This document shows, piece after piece, positions 43,131 to 50,144 of a DNA stretch of 50,144 nt. The position numbers and the translations under genes are program-made. The stretch lies in contig DASWYF010000007.1 in NCBI GenBank assembly GCA_036405135.1, positions 1 to 50,144 of the forward strand. Direction: 5' to 3'. This stretch comes from Verrucomicrobiia bacterium. GTDB taxonomy: Bacteria; Verrucomicrobiota; Verrucomicrobiia; Limisphaerales; JAEYXS01. Under the pieces are notes generated by a model. That model was not told the origin of the DNA. It was given only the letters and a program-made list of their open reading frames with translations, and did no database searches. Position 1 is the first letter of the stretch. Each line of letters starts with the position of its first letter.

Positions 43131-44417
43131 ATGAGTCTGACGGAGCAAATGACAAAACTGGCGCAGCAAGCCAAGACCGCCTCACGCGAGTTGGCCAAGC
43201 TGACCACGGCGGAGAAGAATCGCTGCCTGCTGGCGATGGCGGATGCCCTTGAACAGCAAGAAGAAGCGCTGAAAGAGGCGAACGCCAAAGACATGGTCGT
43301 AGGCCAGCAACTCGGCCTCTCAGGCGCGATGCTGGAACGCCTGAAGCTGGACGACAAACGCATCAAGTCCATGGCCCAAGGCTTGCGTGAAGTCGCCGCC
43401 CTGCCCGACCCCGTTGGCCGTTTGCTCGATGAACGCACTCGCCCGAACGGACTCAAGCTGAAGAAAGTCGCCACGCCCATCGGTGTCGTCGTGATCATTT
43501 ATGAGTCCCGTCCGAACGTCACGGCGGATGCCGCAAGCCTGTGCTTCAAGACAGGTAACGCGACGATTCTCCGTGGAGGCAAGGAAGCATTGAACTCGAA
43601 TCGCCTCATCAGCGATGTGATGGTGCAAGCAGCGCGCAAAACCATTTCGCATTTCCCTGAGCACGCCATCCAAGTGGTGCCTACGCCGGATCGTGAAGCG
43701 ATTCCCGTCCTGCTCTCGCTCACGCAGTATGTGGACCTCTGCATGCCTCGCGGTGGTGAGGGCCTCATCCGCGCCGTGACGGAATGCTCCAAGGTGCCGG
43801 TGATCAAACACTACAAGGGCGTCTGCCATGTGTATGTAGATCGTGAAGCCGACTTGAACATGGCCGAGGAGATTTCCATCAACGCCAAAGTGCAGCGTCC
43901 CTCCGTCTGCAATGCAATGGAGACGTTGCTGGTGGATAAAGCAATCGCCGCCACGTTCCTGCCTGCGATGGCGAAGAAGCTTTGGGATAAGAATGTGGAA
44001 TTGCGCGTAGACACCACGACGCGTAGTGCCTTGAACGGTTCTGCTTCAGCTCCGGCGGCTAAGCTCAAGGACGTCACTGAAGCAGATTATTACACCGAGT
44101 ATAACGACTACGTACTGAACGTGCGCGTCGTAGATGGCGTGGCTGAAGCCATTAAGCATATCAATCATTACGGCTCCGCGCATTCAGACAGCATCGTGAC
44201 GCGCAACGAAGCCACGGCCAACCGCTTCCTCGATGAAGTGGATTCTGCTGCCGTCTATTGGAACGCGTCCACGCGCTTCACGGATGGTGGGGAGTTCGGC
44301 ATGGGCGCGGAGATCGGCATCAGCACAGACAAGATCGGCGCCCGTGGACCCATGGGCCTGGATGAATTGACCACCTACAAGTGGATAGGCATCGGGAACG
44401 GGCAGATACGTTCTTGA
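43131..44417 (+). CDS. proA: Gamma-glutamyl phosphate reductase
   Basis: A 428-residue NADPH-dependent enzyme that reduces gamma-glutamyl phosphate to glutamate semialdehyde, the second step of proline synthesis. IGVVVIIYESRPNVTADAAS is the diagnostic segment, followed by GNATILRGGKEALNSN, the catalytic Cys in RPSVCNAMETLLVD, and the C-terminal FTDGGEFGMGAEIGISTDKI with ARGPMGLDELTTYKW. Length is normal. proB is not adjacent. The following gene starts four bases after the stop, so proA is probably first in a three-gene unit with an ATP-grasp-like gene and marC. Confidence 0.96.
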   Translation: MSLTEQMTKLAQQAKTASRELAKLTTAEKNRCLLAMADALEQQEEALKEANAKDMVVGQQLGLSGAMLERLKLDDKRIKSMAQGLREVAALPDPVGRLLDERTRPNGLKLKKVATPIGVVVIIYESRPNVTADAASLCFKTGNATILRGGKEALNSNRLISDVMVQAARKTISHFPEHAIQVVPTPDREAIPVLLSLTQYVDLCMPRGGEGLIRAVTECSKVPVIKHYKGVCHVYVDREADLNMAEEISINAKVQRPSVCNAMETLLVDKAIAATFLPAMAKKLWDKNVELRVDTTTRSALNGSASAPAAKLKDVTEADYYTEYNDYVLNVRVVDGVAEAIKHINHYGSAHSDSIVTRNEATANRFLDEVDSAAVYWNASTRFTDGGEFGMGAEIGISTDKIGARGPMGLDELTTYKWIGIGNGQIRS

Positions 44418-44421
44418 GCAT

Positions 44422-45747
44422 ATGAGTGATACCACTTCCGTTCCATCACCGGAAACGGTAGCCCAATCCGTCCGCGCCGCCCTGCCCTCTGAAGGACTGT
44501 TCGCGGGCGAAACTTGGCGTTGCGCCACGCAACCTTTTGCACTCGGTGAAGAAACGGTCACTCGCATCGACAAGCTAGGGCGCGTCTTCCTGCAATTCTA
44601 TCGTGCGCTGAATCTGCTCTATCGTCAGAGCGTGGATGGCAAGCAACCCGCGTGGGTTGCTGACTGGCTCGAACGCGGCAAACCTGCGGACATCATCGAA
44701 CTGCAACGCTCTTCCGCACTGAAAGGCGAATTGCCTCGCGTCATCCGCCCCGATCTGCTTATCACGGAAACGGGTTTTGCGGCAAGCGAACTGGACAGCG
44801 TGCCCGGTGGCGTGGGCCTGACGGGATGGTTGAATCAATCTTATGCACAAGCGGGCTTTAACGTGCTCGGTGGCGCGAAGGGAATGATCGAGGGCTTTCG
44901 CGGCATCTTCGGTGACGTGACCAAAGTCCACCTCATGGTGTCCGAGGAGTCCGCCACGTATCGACCGGAGATGCGCTGGCTGGCGGCGCAATTGGGCGAA
45001 CGCTTTCAGGTGGTGGATGCGTCGTTCACCGATGTTAAACCCGGTGAAGCGGTGTATCGCTTCTTCGAGATGTTCGACATCGCGAATATCCCTGCCGCGA
45101 AGAATCTCTTTACGCTCGCACAGGAAAAGCAGATCCGTCTCACACCACCGCCCAAGACGTTCCTCGAAGAAAAGCTCACGCTCGCGCTTTTGTGGAATCG
45201 CAATCTGCGTCCATTCTGGTTGCAGCAAATGGGCGAGAGCTTTTTCAAGCAATTGCTCCAAATCGTGCCTTACACGTGGATCATTGATCCCACGCCCTTA
45301 CCGCCGAATGGTGCCTTTCCGGAATTGAATCTCACCGACTGGACACAGCTCAAAACGCTTTCGCAGAAGGAACGTGATTTGATTCTCAAAGTCTCAGGCT
45401 TTTCGGAGAATGCTTGGGGAGCACGCGGTGTTTCACTTGGTAGTGATATGTCCGTAGCGGATTGGAGTGTGGCGGTGGATGAAGCGATTACTTCAGCGGA
45501 AAAGAATCCCTTCATCTTGCAGCGCTATCACAAGCCCAAGGCGGTCGAGGCCAAGTGGTTTGATTTCAAGGCCAACGCAGTGCATGTTATGAATGGCCGG
45601 GTGCGCTTGTGCCCCTATTACTTTGTCCATGGCGATGGTGATGCCGCCCGAACGCATCTGGGCGGTACGCTGGCGACGATTTGTCCGGCGGATAAGAAGA
45701 TCATCCACGGCATGGACGACGCTATCCTCGCGCCCTGCATGGCATGA
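44422..45747 (+). CDS. ATP-grasp-like protein of unknown function
   Basis: A 441-residue protein I cannot name. RPDLLITETGFAASELDSVP and GGVGLTGWLNQSY suggest substrate-binding sequence, and the later VSGFSENAWGARGVSLGSD resembles the glycine-rich ATP-grasp loop, followed by PFILQRYHKPK (hinge-like strand) and a C-terminal GGTLATICPADKKIIHGMDD. This order resembles circularly permuted ATP-grasp enzymes such as glutathionylspermidine synthase, which form peptide or amide bonds. The assignment is an inference from motif texture. It sits between proA (4 nt) and marC (ATGA overlap) and so is likely coexpressed with both; no link to proline is obvious. Confidence 0.6.
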   Translation: MSDTTSVPSPETVAQSVRAALPSEGLFAGETWRCATQPFALGEETVTRIDKLGRVFLQFYRALNLLYRQSVDGKQPAWVADWLERGKPADIIELQRSSALKGELPRVIRPDLLITETGFAASELDSVPGGVGLTGWLNQSYAQAGFNVLGGAKGMIEGFRGIFGDVTKVHLMVSEESATYRPEMRWLAAQLGERFQVVDASFTDVKPGEAVYRFFEMFDIANIPAAKNLFTLAQEKQIRLTPPPKTFLEEKLTLALLWNRNLRPFWLQQMGESFFKQLLQIVPYTWIIDPTPLPPNGAFPELNLTDWTQLKTLSQKERDLILKVSGFSENAWGARGVSLGSDMSVADWSVAVDEAITSAEKNPFILQRYHKPKAVEAKWFDFKANAVHVMNGRVRLCPYYFVHGDGDAARTHLGGTLATICPADKKIIHGMDDAILAPCMA

Positions 45748-46367
45748 GTACGTCCGAATATCTCCTGCTTGCTCTTAGTTCCCTCTTCGTCATCATGGAC
45801 CCGATCGGCCTCGTGCCGCTCTTCCTCGCGATGACGCCCGGCGACACCGTCGCCCAACGCGTCCGAATGGCTCGGATGGCCGCCATAATCGCAGCTGCAG
45901 TGTTGATGGTTTTCGCGCTCGGCGGACAATGGGTGTTCAAGCTGCTGGGCATCAGCCTGCCTGCATTTCAGATGGCCGGGTGTGTCGTGCTACTGATCAT
46001 CGCACTGGATATGTTAAAGGCCCAGCGATCACAAGTCAGCCCGGAAGAAGCGCAGGCCGGAATGGCCAAGGATGATATCGCCATCACGCCACTCGCGATC
46101 CCCATGCTCGCGGGTCCGGGAAGCATCACTACCACCATGCTGATGCAGAGTCGCGCAGAGAGCTGGCCGCAACACATAGGGCTGTATGTGGTGATTGGCG
46201 TGGTGTGTTTCTCCGCTTATCTCATCCTGCGCTGGGCAGCGCATGGCGCTAAACGGCTAAGTCCGCTGGTGATGAAAATCGTCCAGCGTCTGATGGGGTT
46301 GCTGCTGGCCGCGATCGCGTTTCAATTCCTCATCAACGCGATCAACGAACTGAGACAAGGAAGCTGA
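45744..46367 (+). CDS. MarC-family integral membrane protein
   Basis: A 207-residue protein with six hydrophobic helices. The first helix ends in VIMDPIGLVPLFLAMTPGD, the family hallmark, and the second half has AITPLAIPMLAGPGSITTTM, the equally conserved P-L-A-I-P-x-x-A-G-P-G motif. MarC/UPF0056 proteins are conserved inner membrane proteins whose transported molecule is not established. Its start overlaps the stop of the ATP-grasp-like gene. It converges on the next gene with only four bases between the stops. Confidence 0.93.
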   Translation: MSTSEYLLLALSSLFVIMDPIGLVPLFLAMTPGDTVAQRVRMARMAAIIAAAVLMVFALGGQWVFKLLGISLPAFQMAGCVVLLIIALDMLKAQRSQVSPEEAQAGMAKDDIAITPLAIPMLAGPGSITTTMLMQSRAESWPQHIGLYVVIGVVCFSAYLILRWAAHGAKRLSPLVMKIVQRLMGLLLAAIAFQFLINAINELRQGS

Positions 46368-46371
46368 CCGA

Positions 46372-47154
46372 TCACTTCGGCAACGGCGGGAAATCAGCAG
46401 GTTGGATCTGGCTGTTGATCTCCATTTGCACGGCTTGGGCGGTAGGATTGATGTTCGGAGCCGCAGCAGGAGCTTGATGGCTGGCGCCATTGCCGCTGGA
46501 ATTGATGCGTAACGGCCGTGAAGGAATGGTCCTGGGCGTAGCGGTATTCCCGCCCGCCCCTGTGCTCATCGAGTTGATGGCGGAATTGTTCGGTGCCGCA
46601 GGCAGAGCAGAACTCACCGGAGCTGCCGTAGTGCTTACTGCAGGTGCTGTCACCGGCACCGGCGGAACACCTCCAAGAGTGCCCGGCAAAACCGGACGCC
46701 CTGGCAGAGGAACAGGAACAGAAGCAGCCGCTGATACTGACTGGATACCATGCGTATCAAAAGAAATAATGGAGGGCACCCCTCGGTTCTTGATCCGTGC
46801 CTTGCCAGTCTTGGGAATGATCTCAGTCACCTCGATACCGGCCATGCGCTCATTCTCTGCCAGAGTCAGATATTTCACCGGATCTTTCTCTCCGGGAGTT
46901 GTCACCTTTAGATAAAGCAGTTTCCGGCCGTTGATGCTGGTGATGCCAGTCATCGCGATATTGGAAGGCGCCGCCTCTTCTTTAGGCGGTTCGACCGGCT
47001 TAGGCGCTTCAGGCGGCTTCAGGCCAAACGCATTGCGCGTCACGATATCTGCATACGGATTAGCTGGTGCCTCCAATGCAAATACTCCTGCACCGCTCAG
47101 CATTAATGTGCTGAGAGTGACCGCCGTAAGTGCCTGACTGATAAATGGTCGCAT
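46372..47154 (-). CDS. Exported GspC-like protein, paralogue 1
   Basis: A 260-residue exported protein with a signal peptide (about 1-27). The mature N-terminus NPYADIVTRNAFGLKPP, then IAMTGITSINGRKLLYLKVT, YLTLAENERMAGIEVTEI and KARIKNRGVPSIISFDTHG give a beta domain resembling the homology region of GspC/PilP, which recruits the outer membrane secretin. There is no PDZ domain. The C-terminal 110 residues are Pro/Ala/Ser rich and probably disordered. A shorter paralogue lies directly upstream. A type II secretion or pilus role is inferred only from this similarity. Confidence 0.65.
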   Translation of the reverse strand: MRPFISQALTAVTLSTLMLSGAGVFALEAPANPYADIVTRNAFGLKPPEAPKPVEPPKEEAAPSNIAMTGITSINGRKLLYLKVTTPGEKDPVKYLTLAENERMAGIEVTEIIPKTGKARIKNRGVPSIISFDTHGIQSVSAAASVPVPLPGRPVLPGTLGGVPPVPVTAPAVSTTAAPVSSALPAAPNNSAINSMSTGAGGNTATPRTIPSRPLRINSSGNGASHQAPAAAPNINPTAQAVQMEINSQIQPADFPPLPK

Positions 47155-47199
47155 ACTTAAAATCGCGCTATGGATAACACCATGAGCGGGCTTTAGTTG

Positions 47200-47751
47200 C
47201 TAAATATACACCTCCGCCTTGCAAAAGGGAAGCCGTCCTTTTGAGAAACCCGCCACCTCGGCATCCTCAATCGCTAATTCCCCTGTCTGCGGTATGGGCT
47301 TGGATATAAGCGGCTTTTGCAATTGCAAATTGGATGTTGCAGTCACCGGCATAGATTGACCTTCCGACTTCAACCCGTGCGTCGCAAACGTCAGCACCAT
47401 CGGTTGGCCGTTATGCGTTATCCTCACCCGCTCCTGCTTTAGGTCAATCTCCTGCACCTCAATGCCATTCGTTCTTTCCTGCTCGCCCAATTGGAGATAC
47501 TTCGCTTCCTTCTCTCCCTGCTTCGTCACACTCAGAAACACCTGCTTCCGCCCCTCCACCTTCACCATCCCGCTCAACACGATACTGGACCTCTCCACCG
47601 GCGCGAGTGGCAATTCCACCTTCGTTTCCACCACCAGCTCCTTCAGCTTAAACGCATTCTTGGCCACGATCTCCTGATACGGATTATCCGCATTCACCAC
47701 AGACATCCCCATCACCAAGACCAAACCGATCTTAACAGCACTATGCTTCAT
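47200..47751 (-). CDS. Exported GspC-like protein, paralogue 2
   Basis: A 183-residue exported paralogue of the next gene. After the signal (KHSAVKIGLVLVMGMSVVNA) comes NPYQEIVAKNAFKLKE, then IVLSGMVKVEGRKQVFLSVT, YLQLGEQERTNGIEVQEI and VRITHNGQPMVLTFATHGLK, aligning block by block with paralogue 1. The tail is short and lacks the Pro-rich extension. Of two adjacent ATG codons I use the second (47751), which has AAGGA at a workable distance; a GTG/ATG further up (47790) is less likely. Confidence 0.65.
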   Translation of the reverse strand: MKHSAVKIGLVLVMGMSVVNADNPYQEIVAKNAFKLKELVVETKVELPLAPVERSSIVLSGMVKVEGRKQVFLSVTKQGEKEAKYLQLGEQERTNGIEVQEIDLKQERVRITHNGQPMVLTFATHGLKSEGQSMPVTATSNLQLQKPLISKPIPQTGELAIEDAEVAGFSKGRLPFCKAEVYI

Positions 47752-47793
47752 CATTCCTTCAAACACCGCTCCGCCCTTTCCGTTTCGCAATAC

Positions 47794-47824
47794 AAAAAAA
47801 GCCGCCCGCGATGAAGCGGACGGC
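47794..47824 (-). terminator. Intrinsic terminator after ilvC
   Basis: On the minus strand GCCGTCCGC and GCGGGCGGC (one G-T pair) form a 9-bp stem with a TTCATC loop, followed by seven T residues. It lies 27 nt after the ilvC stop. Confidence 0.95.
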
Positions 47825-47851
47825 CTTTCGCAGTTTCCTCCTGCTTAAACC

Positions 47852-48874
47852 TTAGTAAGACGCCTGCGCGCCCTTGATCGTGCGCTTCTGCATCCACGGC
47901 ATCAGGGAGCGCAGCTTGGCACCAGTCTTCTCGATCGGATGCTTCTCGCCCGCCTTCAGCAACGCGTTATAGCGCTTGTAGCCGCCCTTGTATTCGGCGA
48001 CCCAGTCCTTCGCGAACTTCCCGTTCTGGATCTCTTTCAACGCCTGCTTCATGCGTTTCTTCACGCTCGCGTCGATGATCTTCGGACCGACCGACACATC
48101 ACCCCACTTCGCCGTCTCCGAGATCGAGAAGCGCATGCCGCTAATGCCGGACTCGTTCATCAAGTCCACGATCAGCTTCAGCTCATGCAAGCACTCGAAA
48201 TAAGCCATCTCCGGGGAGTAACCCGCTTCCACGAGCACTTCGAAGCCAGCTTGCACCAGCGCGCTGCAACCACCGCACAGCACCGTCTGTTCGCCGAACA
48301 GATCCGTTTCCGTCTCTTCCTTAAAGCTCGTCTCGATGACGCCCGCGCGGGTGCCGCCGATGCCCTTCGCCCAGGCCAGCGCGATCTTCTTCGCATCCTT
48401 GCCCGGGTTCTGATAGATCGCGATCAACGACGGCACGCCTTTGCCTTCCGTGTACTGCCGGCGCACGATGTGACCGGGGCCCTTCGGCGCCACCAAGATG
48501 ATGTTCACATCCTTCGGCGGAACGATCGTCTTGTAATGGATCGAGAAACCATGGCTGAACAGGAGCGTTTTGCCCTTCGTCAGATTCGGCGCGATGTCCT
48601 TCTCGTAGGCTGTCGGCTGCTTCGTGTCCGGGATCGCCACCATGATGACGTCCGCGCGCTTCACCGCTTCACCCGTCGTGAAGACCTCGAAACCCTTTTC
48701 CTTCGCCACCGCGATGGATTTGCTGCCCTCGTACAGGCCGATGATGACCTTGCAGCCGCTCTCTTTGAGATTCAACGCGTGCGCGTGGCCTTGGGAACCG
48801 AAGCCCAGCACCGCGAGCGTTTTGCCTTTGAACACGCCTAAATCAGCGTCCTTATCCGTATAGACTTTTGCCAT
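47852..48874 (-). CDS. ilvC: Ketol-acid reductoisomerase, class I
   Basis: A 340-residue short-form enzyme that isomerises and reduces acetolactate or acetohydroxybutyrate in valine/isoleucine synthesis. The cofactor motif [13 protein letters not shown] is followed by the loop [10 protein letters not shown], which has Tyr-Glu where NADPH-dependent enzymes usually have Arg-x. The metal-binding helices are intact: [12 protein letters not shown] and [13 protein letters not shown], as is [13 protein letters not shown]. Length is that of the class I form. It follows ilvN by 39 nt on the same strand and ends in a strong terminator. Confidence 0.97.
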   Translation of the reverse strand: MAKVYTDKDADLGVFKGKTLAVLGFGSQGHAHALNLKESGCKVIIGLYEGSKSIAVAKEKGFEVFTTGEAVKRADVIMVAIPDTKQPTAYEKDIAPNLTKGKTLLFSHGFSIHYKTIVPPKDVNIILVAPKGPGHIVRRQYTEGKGVPSLIAIYQNPGKDAKKIALAWAKGIGGTRAGVIETSFKEETETDLFGEQTVLCGGCSALVQAGFEVLVEAGYSPEMAYFECLHELKLIVDLMNESGISGMRFSISETAKWGDVSVGPKIIDASVKKRMKQALKEIQNGKFAKDWVAEYKGGYKRYNALLKAGEKHPIEKTGAKLRSLMPWMQKRTIKGAQASY

Positions 48875-48913
48875 ATTGTTTCTAACTGTTAAAAGAGTTG
48901 AGTAAGTGATTGG

Positions 48914-49387
48914 TTAATTGCGCTTCAACGCGATCTTGCCCGTCCGCGCCAGCTCCTTGATGCCGAAGTTGCCCATCAATTCGATGAACTTCTCCACCTT
49001 GGATTCATTGCCCGTGATCTCGATTGTCAGCGTCGCGGCCTGCACGTCCACGATCTTCGCGCGGAAGATATCCGTGATCTGCATCACCTCGGCGCGCGCC
49101 TTGGAGTCCACTCCGACTTTGACGAGAACCAGTTCGCGATCGATATATTCGTCGTCCTTGAAGTCATAGACGGCCAATACATTCACCAGCTTGTTAAGCT
49201 GTTTGACGATCTGCTCCACCGTGGCTTCGTCACCACGCGTCACGATTGTCATCTGGGACTTGGCCGGGTCCTGGGTCGGGCCGACGTTCAACGTATCGAT
49301 GTTGTAACCGCGGCCGCTGAAAAGGCCCGTCACACGCGTCAACACGCCGAACTTGTTCTCCACCAACACGGAAATGATATGTCGCAT
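48914..49387 (-). CDS. ilvN: Acetolactate synthase small (regulatory) subunit
   Basis: A 157-residue ACT-domain protein, the regulatory subunit that gives acetolactate synthase its sensitivity to valine. The N-terminal ACT domain HIISVLVENKFGVLTRVTGL then FSGRGYNIDTLNVG is diagnostic, and LVKVGVDSKARAEVMQI with FRAKIVDVQ matches the second half. The start is the ATG at 49387 (MRHIIS); a TTG at 49423 is less likely. The catalytic subunit gene ilvB, normally directly upstream, is absent; instead 750 nt of repeat-rich DNA precede it. It is probably cotranscribed with ilvC. Confidence 0.95.
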   Translation of the reverse strand: MRHIISVLVENKFGVLTRVTGLFSGRGYNIDTLNVGPTQDPAKSQMTIVTRGDEATVEQIVKQLNKLVNVLAVYDFKDDEYIDRELVLVKVGVDSKARAEVMQITDIFRAKIVDVQAATLTIEITGNESKVEKFIELMGNFGIKELARTGKIALKRN

Positions 49388-49722
49388 ATCTACAGATACC
49401 TGTCGCTTACCACTGCTGCTCAAACGCCGTCGTCAGAACTTCTTCTGCCCGATGAACGCCTCTGGTCACTTCGATGCTTTGCCTGCCAAAACTAAAAACC
49501 CGCATCCCGTGGGGGAATTGCGGGCGGCCTGCGAGCATTTGGGACCAAAAGCCTCGGGCCGCGTTAGTCGGCTACGACTACGCTGACCGGCAAAGCTACA
49601 TTGGTCCGCAAAAGCATCGGGCGCGAACACTAGCAACCTCCCCAACCTCCGGTCAACAGACAATTTCAACACAGACAATCGTCATTCATTCTCGTCCTCG
49701 ATTTCCCCCATACTGCATAACC
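49388..49722. other. Non-coding region upstream of ilvN
   Basis: No supportable gene. Small open frames here have no conserved features. I see no recognisable leader peptide with runs of Ile/Val/Leu codons, no T-box specifier stem and no tRNA. Confidence 0.5.
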
Positions 49723-49807
49723 TAATAGACCATTAGTCCTATTAGACCTATCAGTCCCATTCCCTATCTCTGAACGTTAAACATTGGAAGTTGGACGTTG
49801 AACGTTT
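49723..49807. repeat. Short-word tandem repeats (TTAG/CCTAT and GAACGTT types)
   Basis: Two degenerate periodic stretches: TAATAGACCATTAGTCCTAT with TAGACCTATCAGTCCCAT, then GAACGTTAAACATTGGAAGT with GGACGTTGAACGTT. Units are about 7-10 nt. They resemble the word-type repeats at 38272-38368 and the TCATAACTCATAC words of the module beside them. Confidence 0.65.
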
Positions 49808-49814
49808 CCCCGTC

Positions 49815-49969
49815 CCTCTTTCATAACTCATACCTCATAATTCATACATTCCCCCGAAGCAGCCTTCCCATCTCGTCCAGTCAACGTGACACTCCACGAT
49901 GGCATCCTGTCCTGCGGCACTCTAGCTACCAGTCCACACCCACCAGATCGAAACCCTCGCCAGCCACTC
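49815..49969. repeat. Dispersed repeat module shared with 19797-19950, copy B
   Basis: Same block order as copy A: CTTTCATAACTCATAC, ATTCCCCCGAAG, GCATCCTGTCCTGCGG, ACTCTAGC, CAGTCCAC, CCCTCGCCAGCCAC, in the same orientation and at near-identical spacing. Divergence after the last block is complete until the shared end at 50128-50144. Confidence 0.8.
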
Positions 49970-50055
49970 CAATAGCCTAATCGTCGTCATTCTCGTCCTT
50001 CGTCAGACTTGGACAAAAGCAGAGTCATCGGTCTTCGCGCGCCCCAGTTCGCCTC

Positions 50056-50144
50056 CCGGTGCAACCGGGCTGAAAACTGAACACTGAAAACTTTCCAACT
50101 CCATCGTCCGACGATGGCTCAAGGAACTATGTCAAAGAGCAATG
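50056..50144. repeat. Repeat end with palindrome and shared TATGTCAAAGAGCAATG
   Basis: CCCGGTGCAACCGGGCTG (a 5-bp-stem palindrome also seen as GCCGGTGCAACCGGC near 22596), then CCATCGTCCGACGATGG (50101-50117, 8-bp arms), then GAACTATGTCAAAGAGCAAT G ending the window. The last 17 bases equal 20091-20107. Confidence 0.65.

Noticed and set aside
1..50144. CRISPR arrays, tRNA or rRNA genes, intact insertion sequences
   Set aside because: Intergenic regions were read for regularly spaced direct repeats, TTCGA-type T-arm signals and transposase motifs; none was found.

Overview
The window looks like a chromosome segment of a Verrucomicrobiota bacterium, probably a Pedosphaera/Limisphaerales-type lineage. 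This is inferred from GC-rich coding DNA with many starts lacking a Shine-Dalgarno, a secreted protein ending in the RFYRVRV-type C-terminal module I associate with this phylum, a Chlamydia CADD-like protein, and mosaics of dispersed repeats I recall from Verrucomicrobia and Planctomycetes intergenic DNA. No rRNA, tRNA, CRISPR array, intact transposase or phage module was seen.

Layout. 0.5-5.8 kb (+): sugar-phosphate isomerase-like protein, DUF2934 protein, secreted alpha/beta hydrolase, flavin amine oxidase, MscS-type channel. 5.8-13.9 kb (-): a tightly overlapping operon trehalase (GH37) - glgX - treZ - treY, which converts glycogen/maltodextrin to trehalose and can also split trehalose. 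14.1-19.6 kb (+): secreted cyclophilin, then fabD, a putative secreted metallopeptidase, fabG, acpP and fabF, punctuated by clear intrinsic terminators, one of them directly in front of the fabF start codon. 19.6-21.1 kb: 1.5 kb without genes, built from several dispersed repeat families. 21.1-22.6 kb (+): a lower-GC two-gene island, an HNH nuclease plus a HEPN-like RNxxxH protein, followed by a fragment of mfd. 23.3-25.9 kb (-): large TPR/metallopeptidase protein. 26.1-26.8 kb (+): a strongly structured unassigned RNA leader directly before a SleB-like wall hydrolase. 26.8-32.5 kb: CADD-like oxidase-fold protein, YfhO-like membrane protein, a ketosynthase/acyltransferase pair, cytochrome c'-like protein. 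32.7-40 kb: TspO, trpB, two tandem lipoproteins, FmdB, a degenerate peptidase-like protein, lysine 2,3-aminomutase with a near-leaderless promoter, a long palindrome, and a Tat-exported serine hydrolase. 40.1-43 kb: a three-part CbxX/CfxQ-type AAA+ ATPase facing a TerB gene, with a 177-bp foldback element between them. 43.1-46.4 kb (+): proA - ATP-grasp-like protein - marC. 46.4-49.4 kb (-): two tandem GspC-like periplasmic paralogues, ilvC and ilvN. The window ends in another repeat mosaic that shares modules with the one at 19.6-20.1 kb.

Most genes are core metabolism (fatty acid synthesis, trehalose, Ile/Val, Trp, Pro). The accessory signals most worth pursuing are the HNH/HEPN-like cassette inside repeat-rich DNA, the structured leader at 26.1 kb, the AAA+/TerB pair, the foldback element at 42.2 kb and the shared repeat modules. 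Family calls come from motif reading alone; no database search was possible.
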